Part shown: one piece after another, positions 1 to 5,478 of the stretch
Numbering within the stretch: position 1 is the stretch's first letter
Layout of the letters: the number at the start of each line of letters is the position of its first letter
Origin: Chitinophagaceae bacterium
Lineage (GTDB): Bacteria > Bacteroidota > Bacteroidia > Chitinophagales > Chitinophagaceae
Reading direction: 5' to 3'
Assembly (NCBI GenBank): GCA_014379785.1
Contig: JACMLD010000344.1
Span: forward strand, 1-7,386
DNA: 7,386 nucleotides
Notes under the pieces: generated by a model
Databases searched by the model: none
The model's input: the letters and a program-made list of their open reading frames with translations, nothing else
What the model was told of the DNA's origin: nothing
Position numbers and translations under genes: made by a program

Positions 1-25
1 AAACCCCCCGATATTCGGAGGGTTT
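1..25. terminator. Hairpin, probable terminator of the HtrA-type protease gene
   Basis: An inverted repeat pairs AAACCC (1-6) with GGGTTT (20-25). After one C/A mismatch it continues with CCG/CGG around a short ATATT loop. It begins 27 nt past the protease stop codon. Read on the minus strand the hairpin ends in TTT at the window edge, so the rest of any T tract is out of view. Because the stem begins with AAA and ends with TTT it could work in both directions, serving also a plus-strand gene to the left. Confidence 0.5.
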
Positions 26-52
26 GTACAATAATATATTCTGAAAAAAATT

Positions 53-1555
53 TTAGTTATCTGTTCCCAATTTAATAGAATAAGGATATACACCCTCATA
101 GCCTGGATATACACCTTCGATCTTTACTGTGCCGTCCGGAGTTTTTTCCAGTTCCTTGCGCAGGTCTTCGAGGGTCAGCACATCTTTTCCATTTACACGG
201 ATGATGACAAAACCATCTTCTATTCTTGTTTTGCTGAAAGCACCTTTCTGATCGGTTGATTTTATTCTTACACCGCCTTTGATACCATAGTCAGTCGCGT
301 CTTTTTTGCTAACTGTTTCCAGTTCAGCACCCAGCTTGTCGAGTACAGAAGTCTTTACCACATCTGTGGTACCTGAACTGTTTTTCAAAACCACGTCAAT
401 GGTCTGCTCTTTGCCATCGCGCACATAGGTCACTTTGATCTTATCGCCGGGGCGCTGGATAGCGATTTGTCCAACCAGGTCGGCACCGCTATAGATATTC
501 TGTCCATTGATCTTTGTGATGAAGTCGCCTTCTTTGATGCCAGATGCAAAGGCACCGCCGTCTTTTGTAACACCGGTTACAAATACGCCTTCACCTTCTT
601 TGATGCCGTTTTGTTTTTTCACATCATCGCTCAGGTTGTCCTGTGCATAGTTGATACCGAGGTATGCACGCTGTACGGTACCAAACTTCATCAGGTCGGC
701 AATGATTTTCTTTACGATGTTTACCGGAATGGTAAATGAGTATCCGGCGTATGAACCCGTTGGTGATGCAATGGCAGAGTTGATGCCTATCAGTTTTCCA
801 TCGGTTGAAATCAGCGGACCACCACTGTTACCCGGATTTACGGCTGCATCTGTCTGGATAAATGATTCAATAGGTGTTTTGCTCTGACGACGGTTGATCT
901 CAAGCGTTCTCCCTTTTGCACTCACGATACCTGCCGTCACGGTGGTTTCGAGGTTGAGCGGGTAACCTACTGCGAGTACCCATTGTCCAACTTTCACCTC
1001 ATCGGAATTGCCGTAGAGGATGAAAGGCAGGTTTTTCGCGTCGATTTTTATAATGCTCAGGTCAGAACTGGGGTCTGTGCCGATGAGTTTTGCTTTGAAT
1101 GAGCGTTTGTTGCTCATTGTAACAGTTATATCGTCTGCACCGCTGACCACGTGGTTGTTTGTCACGATATAACCGTCGTCGCTGATGATAACACCCGAGC
1201 CGGATGCCATCTGCGGCAGCGTGCGACTTCTGTCGCCAAACATGTCGCCGAAGTCGTCACCAAACAGTTCGGAGAACGGGTTGCGGCGCGGCAGGTTGTT
1301 GGTTGCCGTGGCGGTTGTTTTTGTTTTGATGTGCACGGTGGCCGGTATGGCTGCCGAAGCTGCCTGTACAAAATCTACCGGACCGGCGGTCAGGCCGTTA
1401 AACTGAACATAGTTGGCGGGCGTGGAGCTGTCACCGGCTTTTCCTGCCTGGTAGACGTATGTGTCTTTTTGAACGTACTTGTTATAAGCGACCATACTTC
1501 CCACGGCTGTTGTGGCGCTGAGCGCTACCACGGCTAATACTTGTCTAATTTTCAT
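53..1555 (-). CDS. HtrA/DegP-type periplasmic serine protease with two PDZ domains
   Basis: A 500-residue protein. The family (S1C) degrades or refolds misfolded envelope proteins in the periplasm. Residues 1-25 are a basic start plus a hydrophobic segment, read as an uncleaved anchor or signal peptide. The trypsin-like domain covers about 65-290 with a full catalytic triad: His135 in VTNNHVV, Asp165 in DPSSDLSI, Ser244 in NPGNSGGPL. Residues 90-114 (Arg/Phe/Asp/Gly-rich) fit the flexible LA loop of HtrA proteins. PDZ1 spans about 295-390 (starting near AYLGI) and PDZ2 about 400-497, which is the DegP-like rather than DegS-like layout at the usual length. The ATG at 1555 follows an A/T-rich leader and immediately precedes the signal segment. 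The gene stands alone on its strand. No sigma-E-like or clear Bacteroidota promoter was recognised upstream. Oddity: an 11-nt direct repeat at the 3' end encodes two EGVYP copies seven residues apart. The family call is firm; naming it degP, degQ or htrA specifically is not possible from sequence alone. Confidence 0.95.
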   Translation of the reverse strand: MKIRQVLAVVALSATTAVGSMVAYNKYVQKDTYVYQAGKAGDSSTPANYVQFNGLTAGPVDFVQAASAAIPATVHIKTKTTATATNNLPRRNPFSELFGDDFGDMFGDRSRTLPQMASGSGVIISDDGYIVTNNHVVSGADDITVTMSNKRSFKAKLIGTDPSSDLSIIKIDAKNLPFILYGNSDEVKVGQWVLAVGYPLNLETTVTAGIVSAKGRTLEINRRQSKTPIESFIQTDAAVNPGNSGGPLISTDGKLIGINSAIASPTGSYAGYSFTIPVNIVKKIIADLMKFGTVQRAYLGINYAQDNLSDDVKKQNGIKEGEGVFVTGVTKDGGAFASGIKEGDFITKINGQNIYSGADLVGQIAIQRPGDKIKVTYVRDGKEQTIDVVLKNSSGTTDVVKTSVLDKLGAELETVSKKDATDYGIKGGVRIKSTDQKGAFSKTRIEDGFVIIRVNGKDVLTLEDLRKELEKTPDGTVKIEGVYPGYEGVYPYSIKLGTDN

Positions 1556-1720
1556 GTATGTAAAATTTATGCATTCGGGTTTGTGATCTTAACGCAAATC
1601 AGATGCCTTTGTTTATCTAAAATAACGAAGCCGACATGATTGCAGTTTCCCGCCTGTATACCTTAACAAATGTTTTACCAAAGCCTTCGTAGTTGACAGT
1701 TAAATGTACAAAAAATTGAC

Positions 1721-1743
1721 GGGATGTCAGGGGAGGGGGAGGG
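1721..1743 (+). other. Potential G-quadruplex tract
   Basis: Four G runs on the plus strand, GGG (1721-1723), GGGG (1730-1733), GGGGG (1735-1739) and GGG (1741-1743), are separated by 6, 1 and 1 nt. This fits the canonical G3+ N1-7 pattern. The tract lies about 166 nt upstream of the protease start and about 130 nt past the reductase stop. Both genes are on the minus strand, so the G-rich strand is their template strand. Folding in the cell is unproven. Confidence 0.45.
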
Positions 1744-1778
1744 AAGAAAGTTGGTGGTTTGTAGGGGCACTCGAAGTA

Positions 1779-1871
1779 CCGGTCATGTCGAGCGAAGCCG
1801 AGACATCCCCAGCCGTTACTCCGTAATAGCAGGGGATTTCTCCGCTCGCTGCGCTCGGTCGAAATGACTGG
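1779..1871. repeat. Palindromic intergenic repeat element, copy 1
   Basis: Ends CCGGTCAT (1779-1786) and ATGACTGG (1864-1871) are inverted with one mismatch. A CATCCCC/GGGGATTTC core flanks a short loop. The right half is a close relative of copy 2 (5824-5946): both contain taatagcaggggatttctcc (here 1824-1843) and gtcgaaatgactg (here 1858-1870) in the same orientation. The left arm (GTCATGTCGAGCGAAG...) is a different variant, so the two arms pair imperfectly. The element ends at the base next to the reductase stop codon (1872-1874), so the reductase mRNA would run straight into this foldback, possibly as its 3' end structure. It has no coding capacity and resembles the REP/MITE-like palindromes common in Bacteroidota; I know of no standard name. 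Confidence 0.75.
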
Positions 1872-2870
1872 TTAGTTTTGCAGAAAACGCATCGTATCCA
1901 CCCCGTCTGCAAAGTCTGCCAGAGATGGCGACTGAGCCAGACCGAAGGGAATATTATTCAATCCCACGATGCATTGAATATCGGATTTTCTGTTGAGCTC
2001 TTCCTGAAGCACTGGCAGCGACTGATACTCTTCATAATGCAGCTGGCTGATGGGTGAGAAGATGGGATCTCCTTTTACGATCAGCGTGCTCTCGTTGGTC
2101 ATATAATATTTATTGTTGAGCAGCAGCAGGGCCAGCTGATAGTCGTAGTTGTTGTGGTATTTGTTGTGGTCGCGAAACCATCCGTACTTCTTAAATGCAC
2201 CGAGGATGGGTACAAAATCGTATTGTTCGGGCACAAAGATCTTGGTCACGTTTCTGCAGCCCAGTCCAAAATACAGGTGTACATCATCGGCCAGCCTGTC
2301 GAGCTCTTCGGCTGTTTCTGAGCCCGAAAGGATGGCCACCGAAGTGCGGTTTTTGCGGATGATGGATGGGTATTTGGCAAAATAATATTCAAAATATCTG
2401 GAGGAGTTGTTGCTGCCGGTGGCGATATAGGCATCGCATCCTTTCAGCATTTCTTCAAAGCGGGTATGCTCTGAGGCGCCGGTGTTCCATTCTGACAATT
2501 TCCCTACGATGTGTTTGATAAGAACATTGTCTTTTGAGGAAGGTTTTACACGGGCTATATGTCCACTGAGGAAAATGCAGAGCCAGTCGTGGAATCCTAC
2601 CAGCGGGATATTGCCTGCCATGACGAGTCCAACGACTTTGGGACGAAGATTTTGGTGCGGTATCTTGTATTTCCCGGCAAAGGCTTTGAGTTTTGCGGGG
2701 TCCAGAAATTCGTTTGTGATATTGGTGATTGCTGTGGAAATAAACATCTGAACAAACCATCCGTTTTCGCGTTCGGCTTTCTCTTTTGCGGTGAGCCAGG
2801 AGGGCTCATCGGAGGTAAGATATTTGCGTAGCTGTTCTAATAAATCAAGACGTTGTTGTAAATTCAACAT
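1872..2870 (-). CDS. LuxC-family acyl-CoA reductase
   Basis: A 332-residue protein of the LuxC-like acyl-CoA reductase family (Pfam LuxC), an aldehyde-dehydrogenase fold that reduces activated fatty acyl groups to aldehydes with NADPH. Visible landmarks are VMAGNIPLVGFHD (83-95), a glycine/asparagine motif ATGSNNSSRYFEYYF (150-164) likely in the nucleotide pocket, RKNRTSVAIL (172-181), and FGLGCRNVTK (201-210) with Cys205 as the expected acyl-thioester nucleophile. There is no signal peptide or membrane segment, so it is probably cytoplasmic. It is much shorter than LuxC of luminous bacteria (roughly 480 residues), lacking an N-terminal part. No luciferase (luxAB), transferase (luxD) or synthetase (luxE) gene is nearby, so light production is not implied. 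It diverges from a dicluster ferredoxin 58 nt away, a pairing I recall from other Bacteroidota. The physiological substrate and the meaning of the pairing are unknown. The ATG at 2870 is the first in frame and lies about 20 nt after a TAACTTTG box on its strand. Confidence 0.88.
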   Translation of the reverse strand: MLNLQQRLDLLEQLRKYLTSDEPSWLTAKEKAERENGWFVQMFISTAITNITNEFLDPAKLKAFAGKYKIPHQNLRPKVVGLVMAGNIPLVGFHDWLCIFLSGHIARVKPSSKDNVLIKHIVGKLSEWNTGASEHTRFEEMLKGCDAYIATGSNNSSRYFEYYFAKYPSIIRKNRTSVAILSGSETAEELDRLADDVHLYFGLGCRNVTKIFVPEQYDFVPILGAFKKYGWFRDHNKYHNNYDYQLALLLLNNKYYMTNESTLIVKGDPIFSPISQLHYEEYQSLPVLQEELNRKSDIQCIVGLNNIPFGLAQSPSLADFADGVDTMRFLQN

Positions 2871-2885
2871 GCAATACTAAATTTG
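2856..2885 (+). promoter_or_regulatory. Candidate Bacteroidota-type promoter of the ferredoxin gene
   Basis: TTG (2856-2858), a 19-nt spacer, then TAAATTTG (2878-2885) matches the Bacteroidota primary-sigma consensus TTG / TAnnTTTG fully and with good spacing. Transcription would start near 2892, giving a leader of about 37 nt to the ferredoxin ATG. The -33 box lies inside the first codons of the divergent reductase gene. An overlapping TTG at 2853-2855 would give a 22-nt spacer. Confidence 0.6.
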
Positions 2886-2890
2886 TTGTG

Positions 2891-2898
2891 CAAAGTTA
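2891..2898 (-). promoter_or_regulatory. Candidate -7 box for the acyl-CoA reductase gene
   Basis: On the minus strand this reads TAACTTTG, an exact TAnnTTTG. Start of transcription would be near 2884, leaving a leader of about 14 nt to the reductase ATG. At the expected -33 distance (about 2918-2922) the minus strand is A/T-rich but has no TTG, so only half of the consensus is present. The box is 5 nt from the ferredoxin -7 box and points the opposite way. Confidence 0.4.
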
Positions 2899-2928
2899 AC
2901 TCTATATAACCCATTTAAAATTAGACTG

Positions 2929-3276
2929 ATGGCTATTAAGATAACGGATGAATGTATAAACTGCGGGGCCTGCGAGCCCGAATGTCCCAATAATGCGATT
3001 TATGAGGGGGGAGTGGAATGGGCGATTTCTGACGGTACCACTATCAAGGGTTCTTTCAGGTTGCTGGATGGTAGCGAGGTGAGCGCGGATGTAAAGAATA
3101 CTCCCATCAGTGTGGATACCTATTATATTGTTCCGAACAAGTGCACGGAGTGCCAGGGATTTCACGAAGAGCCACAGTGTGCGGCGGTTTGTCCGGTCGA
3201 CTGCTGCGTGCCTGATGAGATGTACCAGGAGACCGTAGAGGAGCTGATGGAAAAGAAAGAAAGGCTGCATATCTGA
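2929..3276 (+). CDS. 2[4Fe-4S] dicluster ferredoxin
   Basis: A 115-residue small, acidic electron carrier, presumably cytoplasmic. The first cluster motif is Cys9-x2-Cys12-x2-Cys15-x3-Cys19-Pro. The second is Cys72-x2-Cys75-x8-Cys84-x3-Cys88-Pro, with the enlarged gap between second and third cysteines seen in Allochromatium-type ferredoxins. In this family the first three cysteines of each motif and the fourth of the other hold each cluster. Two more cysteines, 92 and 93, follow. The motifs are 52 residues apart, longer than in clostridial ferredoxins; residues about 24-66 form a hydrophilic insert that I recall from Bacteroidota homologues. The C-terminal tail (about 97-112) is charged and probably helical. 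ATG at 2929 puts Cys9 at the usual distance from the N terminus, after an A-rich leader with no Shine-Dalgarno. It is transcribed divergently from the LuxC-like reductase. Whether it supplies that enzyme or a general oxidoreductase cannot be told here. Confidence 0.93.
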   Translation: MAIKITDECINCGACEPECPNNAIYEGGVEWAISDGTTIKGSFRLLDGSEVSADVKNTPISVDTYYIVPNKCTECQGFHEEPQCAAVCPVDCCVPDEMYQETVEELMEKKERLHI

Positions 3277-3320
3277 TGAAATTAAAATTTCGATGTGTGC
3301 ATAAGTAGAGGTGTTTTTTC

Positions 3321-3352
3321 TTGCTTTTGGGGTATCGGAAGTTGTAACTTAG
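3321..3352 (+). promoter_or_regulatory. Possible promoter in front of the three-hairpin region
   Basis: TTG (3321-3323), a 21-nt spacer and TAACTTAG (3345-3352) match the Bacteroidota consensus TTG / TAnnTTTG with one mismatch. A start near 3359 would give a transcript of about 100 nt ending at the strong terminator. Such boxes arise by chance in A/T-rich spacers, so this is only suggestive. Confidence 0.3.
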
Positions 3353-3358
3353 GGTATA

Positions 3359-3460
3359 CTTTAAATAGTAAAACAGTGGGAACACTGTTCAAAAAAGGCG
3401 GGTGATATGTTCCGCCAAAAAAAGGTGAAGGGATAACGACCTTCACCTTTCTTATTTTAG
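3359..3460 (+). ncRNA. Candidate three-hairpin small RNA or structured ferredoxin 3' UTR
   Basis: Three stem-loops follow one another with A-rich linkers. First: AACAGTG/CACTGTT (3372-3378, 3383-3389), a perfect 7-bp stem closed by a GGAA tetraloop of GNRA type. Second: GGCGG/CCGCC (3397-3401, 3412-3416) with a 10-nt loop. Third: an 11-bp terminator stem (3421-3450) followed by a U-rich run. The AAAAAA linkers make the second hairpin look like a minus-strand terminator too, but no minus-strand gene ends here. I do not recognise it as 6S, tmRNA, SRP RNA or a known riboswitch. With the promoter candidate at 3321-3352 it would be an independent RNA of about 100 nt; without it, it is the ferredoxin 3' UTR. 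Confidence 0.35.
3421..3460 (+). terminator. Intrinsic terminator after the ferredoxin
   Basis: AAAGGTGAAGG (3421-3431) and CCTTCACCTTT (3440-3450) form a perfect 11-bp stem around the 8-nt loop GATAACGA. A T-rich run follows (cttattttagttttttc). The preceding A tract is typical of intrinsic terminators. It ends transcription from the ferredoxin or from the candidate small RNA before the ligase gene. Confidence 0.85.
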
Positions 3461-3484
3461 TTTTTTCTTCTTGAATTTTTAGTC

Positions 3485-3492
3485 AATATTTG
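3485..3492 (+). promoter_or_regulatory. Weak candidate -7 box for the ligase gene
   Basis: AATATTTG differs from TAnnTTTG at one position and sits 39 nt before the ATG at 3532. No TTG lies at the expected distance; the nearest, 3471-3473, is only 11 nt upstream. A promoter is expected somewhere between the terminator (to about 3460) and the ATG, and this is the best box I see. Confidence 0.25.
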
Positions 3493-3531
3493 CTGAGGGT
3501 TGAATCAGACCCGGTAGAAACTATCACCACC

Positions 3532-4524
3532 ATGTCTCAAAAACCGAACATTGCCTTCGTCACCGGGGGCTATTCTGGCGAAGCTGAAATTTCTTACAAG
3601 AGTGCTGCGACCATTGAAAAAAATCTGGATACAGAAAAATACAACGTTTACAAGATTGATATCACACCGCAGGGATGGTTTTATACTGATAAACACAAGG
3701 AGAAAATAGCCGTAAAGCGCGATGATTTTTCGCTTGTTTTTGACGGAAATAAGATCAAATTTGATGCGGTATTGATTGGCATCCACGGCACGCCCGGAGA
3801 GGATGGCAAGTTGCAGGGTTATTTTGATATGGTGGGTTTGCCTTATACGAGTTGTGATGCGGCAACGTCTGCGTTGACGATGAATAAGCGGTATACCGTG
3901 GCGGTGGCTGCTTTTTCGGGGATCAATGTGGCGACTTCCATGCATTTGTTTAAGGATAATCCGGTTTCGCCTGAGGATGTGCTGGCAAAGCTTTCGCTGC
4001 CTGTTTTCGTAAAACCGAATAGTGGTGGGTCGAGCATTGGCATGAGTAAGGTGACAAAGCCAGGGCAGCTCGGAGAGGCATTGGAAAAGGCTTTTAAAGA
4101 AGACAGCCAGGTGCTGGTAGAAGAATTTATTGAGGGGCGCGAATTTACGATAGGTGTCTTTCGTTCGAAAGGCGAGATTACTGTCTTGCCGATGACGGAA
4201 GTGAGGAGCAAAAAGGAATTTTTTGATTTTGAGGCCAAATATCATGGAATGAGTGAGGAAACCACTCCGGCCTTGGTGGATGAGGCGATTGCAGAGAAGG
4301 TTCGTGCCGCTGCGCGGAAAGTGTACGAGGTTTTTAACTGTCGCGGTGTAGTGCGGATCGACTTCATATATAATGAAGCAAAGGGTCAGCCGTTTATGCT
4401 GGAGATCAATACTGTCCCCGGGCAGTCGGAGGCAAGTATCATTCCGCAACAGGTAAAGGCGATGGGGTGGAAGCTGGGAGATTTTTACAGCGCGCTGGTG
4501 GAAGATGCGTTGGGGAGAAGATAG
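3532..4524 (+). CDS. ddl: D-alanine--D-alanine ligase
   Basis: A 330-residue ATP-grasp ligase that joins two D-alanines with ATP in the cytoplasm to make the D-Ala-D-Ala end of peptidoglycan precursors. Numbered from ATG 3532: N-terminal GGYSGEAEIS (12-21) with Glu17 matching the substrate-binding Glu15 of E. coli DdlB; GIHGTPGEDGKLQG (83-96); the ATP-loop segment KPNSGGSSIGMSKV (161-174); EEFIEGREFTIGV (197-209); the omega-loop FDFEAKY (231-237); RIDF (275-278); and the metal-binding LEINTVPGQSEAS (290-302). Tyr237 fits the DdlB Tyr216 that favours D-Ala over D-lactate, so a vancomycin-resistance type D-Ala-D-Lac ligase is unlikely. The frame stays open upstream to a TTG at 3490, but the ATG gives the standard N terminus and length. 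The next gene is 128 nt on with no visible terminator between, so co-transcription is possible. No base or codon oddity was seen. Confidence 0.96.
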   Translation: MSQKPNIAFVTGGYSGEAEISYKSAATIEKNLDTEKYNVYKIDITPQGWFYTDKHKEKIAVKRDDFSLVFDGNKIKFDAVLIGIHGTPGEDGKLQGYFDMVGLPYTSCDAATSALTMNKRYTVAVAAFSGINVATSMHLFKDNPVSPEDVLAKLSLPVFVKPNSGGSSIGMSKVTKPGQLGEALEKAFKEDSQVLVEEFIEGREFTIGVFRSKGEITVLPMTEVRSKKEFFDFEAKYHGMSEETTPALVDEAIAEKVRAAARKVYEVFNCRGVVRIDFIYNEAKGQPFMLEINTVPGQSEASIIPQQVKAMGWKLGDFYSALVEDALGRR

Positions 4525-4543
4525 AAAATGTGGGGATAAAGGA

Positions 4544-4578
4544 GAATGTGAAGAATGTGGGGGAATGTGAAGAATGTG
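4544..4578 (+). repeat. Tandem ATGTG tract after the ligase stop
   Basis: The 16-mer gaatgtgaagaatgtg occurs twice, at 4544-4559 and 4563-4578, each itself made of two GAATGTG units. It is preceded by a looser aaaatgtgggg at 4526-4536. The tract starts almost at the ligase stop codon (4522-4524) and has no convincing ORF. Similar purine-rich units follow the rhodanese and the TonB-receptor stop codons, on the coding strand in each case. Confidence 0.6.
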
Positions 4579-4652
4579 CCCTGCCCGCCGCATTTAAATT
4601 TCCCCTAACGGCTTTCAATCGATAGGAAATATTTCAAAATAAAACAGCTTCT

Positions 4653-5477
4653 GTGTTTGACTTCATTACAAAAAGGCCTTTATGGGCGAATGTGCTCGCA
4701 GCAATTGCGCTGGTTTTTCTGCTATTGCTGATTTTTCTGCTTTCGCTGAAATGGATAACCAACCACGGTGAAAACATGAAGATTCCGCAGGTGACCGGCA
4801 AGACGATGGCCGAGGCCACAGAAATCCTCGAAAAAGAAGGATTTGATGTCATCATTCAGGACTCGGTATATGTTGACACGCTTAAAGCCTCTGTCATAGT
4901 AAAACAGTTGCCCGAAGCAGACGCACTGGTGAAAGTCAACCGATCCGTGTACCTGACCATCAACCGCTCTTCCCCGCCTATGATTGAGATGCCTCCGCTG
5001 GTTGGCCTCAGCCTGCGAAGCGCAGAAATGGTGTTGAAACAGCATGGCCTCAAACTGGGTGATACCAGCTCAAGACCCGATTTTGCCAAAAACTCGGTAC
5101 TTACCATGATCTACAATGGCAAGGAGATCAATCCGGGGATGAAGATCAATATGGGCAGCGAAATTTCTGTAGTGATCGGCAGTGGACTTGCCAATTATGA
5201 TATGGGGGTCCCCGACTTGTTTGGACTTACTTACGCAGAGGCACAAACGCTGATTGAAGCAAATGGTCTTAGTTTTGGAGTGAAACTATTTGACGCCGAC
5301 GTAAAAGATACTGTGAATGCATTTGTGTATTGGCAGACTCCGGAGCGTCTCGACGAAGAACGCCGGGTGAATCGAATCAGGCAGGGTCAGATGATCGACA
5401 TAAAACTCGGCAGTCAGAAGCCTGCGCGGGACAGCCTGCCGCCGATGCCACCAGCACAGAATCCTAATAATTATTGA
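4653..5477 (+). CDS. Membrane-anchored protein with three PASTA domains
   Basis: A 274-residue protein. Residues 1-10 (MFDFITKRPL) are a short basic cytoplasmic end, about 11-35 a single hydrophobic segment, and the rest periplasmic. Three PASTA domains follow at about 42-106, 110-177 and 184-253, each opening with a proline-containing strand (IPQVTG, MPPLVG, VPDLFG) followed by an AEA/SAE-type helix. The tail (256-274) is proline/asparagine-rich and probably disordered. PASTA domains in Gram-positive Ser/Thr kinases and PBP2x sense or bind peptidoglycan; here there is no kinase or transpeptidase domain. Such stand-alone PASTA proteins are common in Bacteroidota but poorly understood. The neighbour ddl supports a cell-wall role by context only. 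The start is GTG at 4653: the next in-frame ATG (at Met42) would delete the membrane segment. The stop TGA is 1 nt before the rhodanese ATG. Confidence 0.9.
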   Translation: MFDFITKRPLWANVLAAIALVFLLLLIFLLSLKWITNHGENMKIPQVTGKTMAEATEILEKEGFDVIIQDSVYVDTLKASVIVKQLPEADALVKVNRSVYLTINRSSPPMIEMPPLVGLSLRSAEMVLKQHGLKLGDTSSRPDFAKNSVLTMIYNGKEINPGMKINMGSEISVVIGSGLANYDMGVPDLFGLTYAEAQTLIEANGLSFGVKLFDADVKDTVNAFVYWQTPERLDEERRVNRIRQGQMIDIKLGSQKPARDSLPPMPPAQNPNNY

Positions 5478-5478
5478 T

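Larger units (their letters stand above)
1556..1871. other. Gene-free region upstream of the protease, downstream of the reductase
   Basis: This 316-nt stretch has no plausible gene; a short minus-strand frame across it consists largely of the palindromic repeat. It must contain the protease promoter (minus), but no good TTG/TAnnTTTG pair was found. A TAAATTTT box lies only a few bases before the ATG and looks too close. The right part holds a G-rich tract (1721-1743) and a palindromic element (about 1779-1871), both listed separately. Confidence 0.6.

Noticed and set aside
1727..1912. 61-residue minus-strand frame across palindromic element copy 1
   Set aside because: Most of it is translated repeat (GEIPCYYG-type text); the frame across copy 2 gives the same kind of text, so this is a repeat artefact.
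1872..3276. Bioluminescence operon
   Set aside because: A LuxC-like protein alone is not evidence; luxA, B, D and E are absent and such reductases occur in non-luminous Bacteroidota.
3397..3416. Minus-strand terminator GGCGG/CCGCC followed by T6
   Set aside because: It has the right shape, but no minus-strand gene ends here; I treat it as part of the three-hairpin structure, possibly stopping antisense transcription.
3490..3531. TTG start extending the ligase by 14 residues
   Set aside because: The extension (MLRVESDPVETITT) is not part of the Ddl fold; the ATG at 3532 gives the usual N terminus and family length.
3532..4524. Van-type D-Ala-D-Lac ligase
   Set aside because: The omega-loop keeps the AKY motif with the Tyr that marks D-Ala-D-Ala ligases, and no vanH or vanX neighbour is present.
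3505..4593. 362-residue minus-strand frame opposite the ligase
   Set aside because: It overlaps ddl completely, shows no recognisable domain, is rich in His/Arg/Ser as expected from an antisense frame, and ddl is certain.
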